From contig DCHU01000054.1 of NCBI GenBank assembly GCA_002314915.1, positions 22,410-36,818 of the forward strand: 14,409 bases of DNA, written 5' to 3'. This stretch comes from Caryophanales bacterium UBA1744. GTDB taxonomy: Bacteria; Bacillota_I; Bacilli_A; RFN20; CAG-826. Made by a program: the position numbers and the translations under genes. Numbering within the stretch: position 1 is the stretch's first letter; every line of letters begins with the position of its first letter. Below are positions 13,389 to 14,409 of the stretch, piece by piece. The notes under the pieces were generated by a model that was not told the DNA's origin, ran no database searches, and saw only the letters and a list, made by a program, of their open reading frames with translations.

Positions 13389-14409
13389 ATGTCAGCCAAC
13401 ATTCTTACTTATTTAAATTACGGCCTTCTCGGGGCCACCATTGCAATTGTCGCCATTTTGGCATTCTTTTTCTTTAGGGGATTGATGAGAGGATGGAGAT
13501 ACGGAACCTATCGTGTCATCGTTTTCGCAATCTTCTTTGCGGTTGCCTTTTTATCGCTCAAACAACTTAGTGCTGTGTTGGCTAACTTAGATCTTTCGAG
13601 TTTTAGTATCCCTGATTTTTCCGTCACTTTCGCGGTCGGAGAAGATCCTGTTACTCTAAATGTCCACGTTACAACATTTGCTGAAACGGTTTCTGATGTT
13701 CTTCAGCAGTTATTTAAAGCGTATAACATCAAGGCTGATCCTCAACAATTGGCCTCATATTCAACAGCATTGGCCTATTCAATTGCTGCATTGCTTTTGA
13801 TGATGGTCGAATCCCTCCTTATCTGCACTCTTGGAAACTTATTCTCCGGCGTCCTATGGCACCTTATTGTGAAGAGATTCATTAAAAAGGAAAAACGCAA
13901 GGCTAAGCTCCAAAAAGGGAAATTTATCAGTGCATTCGAAGAATTGGTTATTGCCACCGTATGTCTAGCGATGTTCATCTCGCCTCTAACATCCATGGTT
14001 AATACGATGGTTGCATCTCTTAAAACGGAATCTGAAGAAGGAACTTCCAAAACCATTCAAGCGGATAATTCAACAGCTCAGTTGATTAACGATGTGGTCG
14101 ATACTTACGAGAATTCCTTGTTCTCCCAATTGTTCTTCAACTGGACAAAAAACCAGGAAGGAAAAACTTTTGATGTTGCTTTCACCGAGTACGTCTCAAC
14201 CATGGAGTTTGGCGAGACATCAGTCAGTTTCTTAAACGAATTAACATCCCTTACAAAAACTGCCTCATGCGCAATACAGGGCGGTCTTTTGAGTGAGCAG
14301 GGACTGCAGAAGCAAAACATTGGCGCTTTCATTTCCTCTGAATTCGCCCCTCAACTAATCAGGTCTTTAGGCTCGTCTAAATTATTTACAACCGTCTTCC
14401 CGTACGCCG
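13389..14409 (+). CDS. Large membrane protein with CvpA-like N-terminus, 3' end cut by window edge
   Basis: The frame is open from the ATG at 13389 to the window end, giving 340 residues with no stop, so the gene continues outside. The start has two helices (about 10-29 and 41-56) joined by RGLMRGWRYGTYR, a layout like the CvpA family, where a Gly/Arg-rich turn links helices 1 and 2. A polar domain (about 65-130) follows, then another hydrophobic hairpin (about 131-155), a very basic stretch (158-175, many Lys/Arg), a further helix (about 182-200) and a long polar, acidic region. Hydrophobicity and codon use support coding throughout. It may be a CvpA-type protein enlarged by insertions, but the match is to pattern only. 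CvpA relatives affect envelope integrity. The start lies at the predicted transcript start and lacks a Shine-Dalgarno. Confidence 0.8.
   Translation, partial: MSANILTYLNYGLLGATIAIVAILAFFFFRGLMRGWRYGTYRVIVFAIFFAVAFLSLKQLSAVLANLDLSSFSIPDFSVTFAVGEDPVTLNVHVTTFAETVSDVLQQLFKAYNIKADPQQLASYSTALAYSIAALLLMMVESLLICTLGNLFSGVLWHLIVKRFIKKEKRKAKLQKGKFISAFEELVIATVCLAMFISPLTSMVNTMVASLKTESEEGTSKTIQADNSTAQLINDVVDTYENSLFSQLFFNWTKNQEGKTFDVAFTEYVSTMEFGETSVSFLNELTSLTKTASCAIQGGLLSEQGLQKQNIGAFISSEFAPQLIRSLGSSKLFTTVFPYA

Overview
The window looks chromosomal and comes from a low-to-mid GC, Gram-positive-type bacterium. The best guess is an uncultured gut Bacilli/Mollicutes-like lineage (RF39/Erysipelotrichales neighbourhood). 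This is an inference from protein character: two lipoproteins with clean lipoboxes, a heterodimeric ABC exporter, a chromosomal TraX relative, short genes, tight packing and no outer-membrane genes. The code is standard: TGG is used for Trp and the genes read through without in-frame TGA. Of the 14 complete genes, 13 end in TAA, one in TAG and none in TGA. No stretch over 300 bases lacks a gene; the longest gaps are the tRNA region (9228-9523) and 6700-6856. I saw no insertion sequence, CRISPR array, prophage gene or rRNA.

Layout. (1) 1-6195, plus strand: a compact operon of a Sel1-repeat protein (cut by the left edge), two ABC exporter half-transporters, a lipoprotein and a Vsr-like endonuclease fused to a NUDIX domain. 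It ends in a bidirectional terminator. The two ABC subunits carry complementary lesions, as expected of a heterodimer with one degenerate and one working ATP site. (2) 6205-7928: a four-helix membrane protein on the minus strand and, divergent from it, a plus-strand lipoprotein. The 157-base gap holds a promoter and a terminator-like hairpin. (3) 7953-9227: a YhhN-family membrane protein overlapping convergently with the nucleotide-pool sanitiser RdgB. (4) 9264-11219, minus strand: a diacylglycerol-kinase-family lipid kinase and a PlsC-like acyltransferase (both phosphatidate-type chemistry), then tRNA-Asp and tRNA-Gly with their own promoter and a terminator. (5) 11243-13363, minus strand: an operon of a zinc-ribbon CPBP intramembrane protease, a TraX-family protein and thioredoxin, ending in a terminator. 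(6) 13353-14409, plus strand: a divergent large membrane protein with a CvpA-like start, cut by the right edge.

A pattern crosses the whole window. Several genes that head a transcription unit have no Shine-Dalgarno sequence, and instead a -10-like hexamer ends 6-7 bases before their ATG. These are the lipoprotein at 6857, rdgB, the CPBP gene if started at 13326, the gene at 13389, and possibly yhhN. This suggests leaderless mRNAs. Some internal or other genes (trxA, the lipid kinase, the Vsr-NUDIX gene) have recognisable Shine-Dalgarno sites. The most distinctive items are the Vsr-NUDIX fusion, the leaderless-start pattern, and the 11-base overlap of two divergent -35 elements at 13353-13363.
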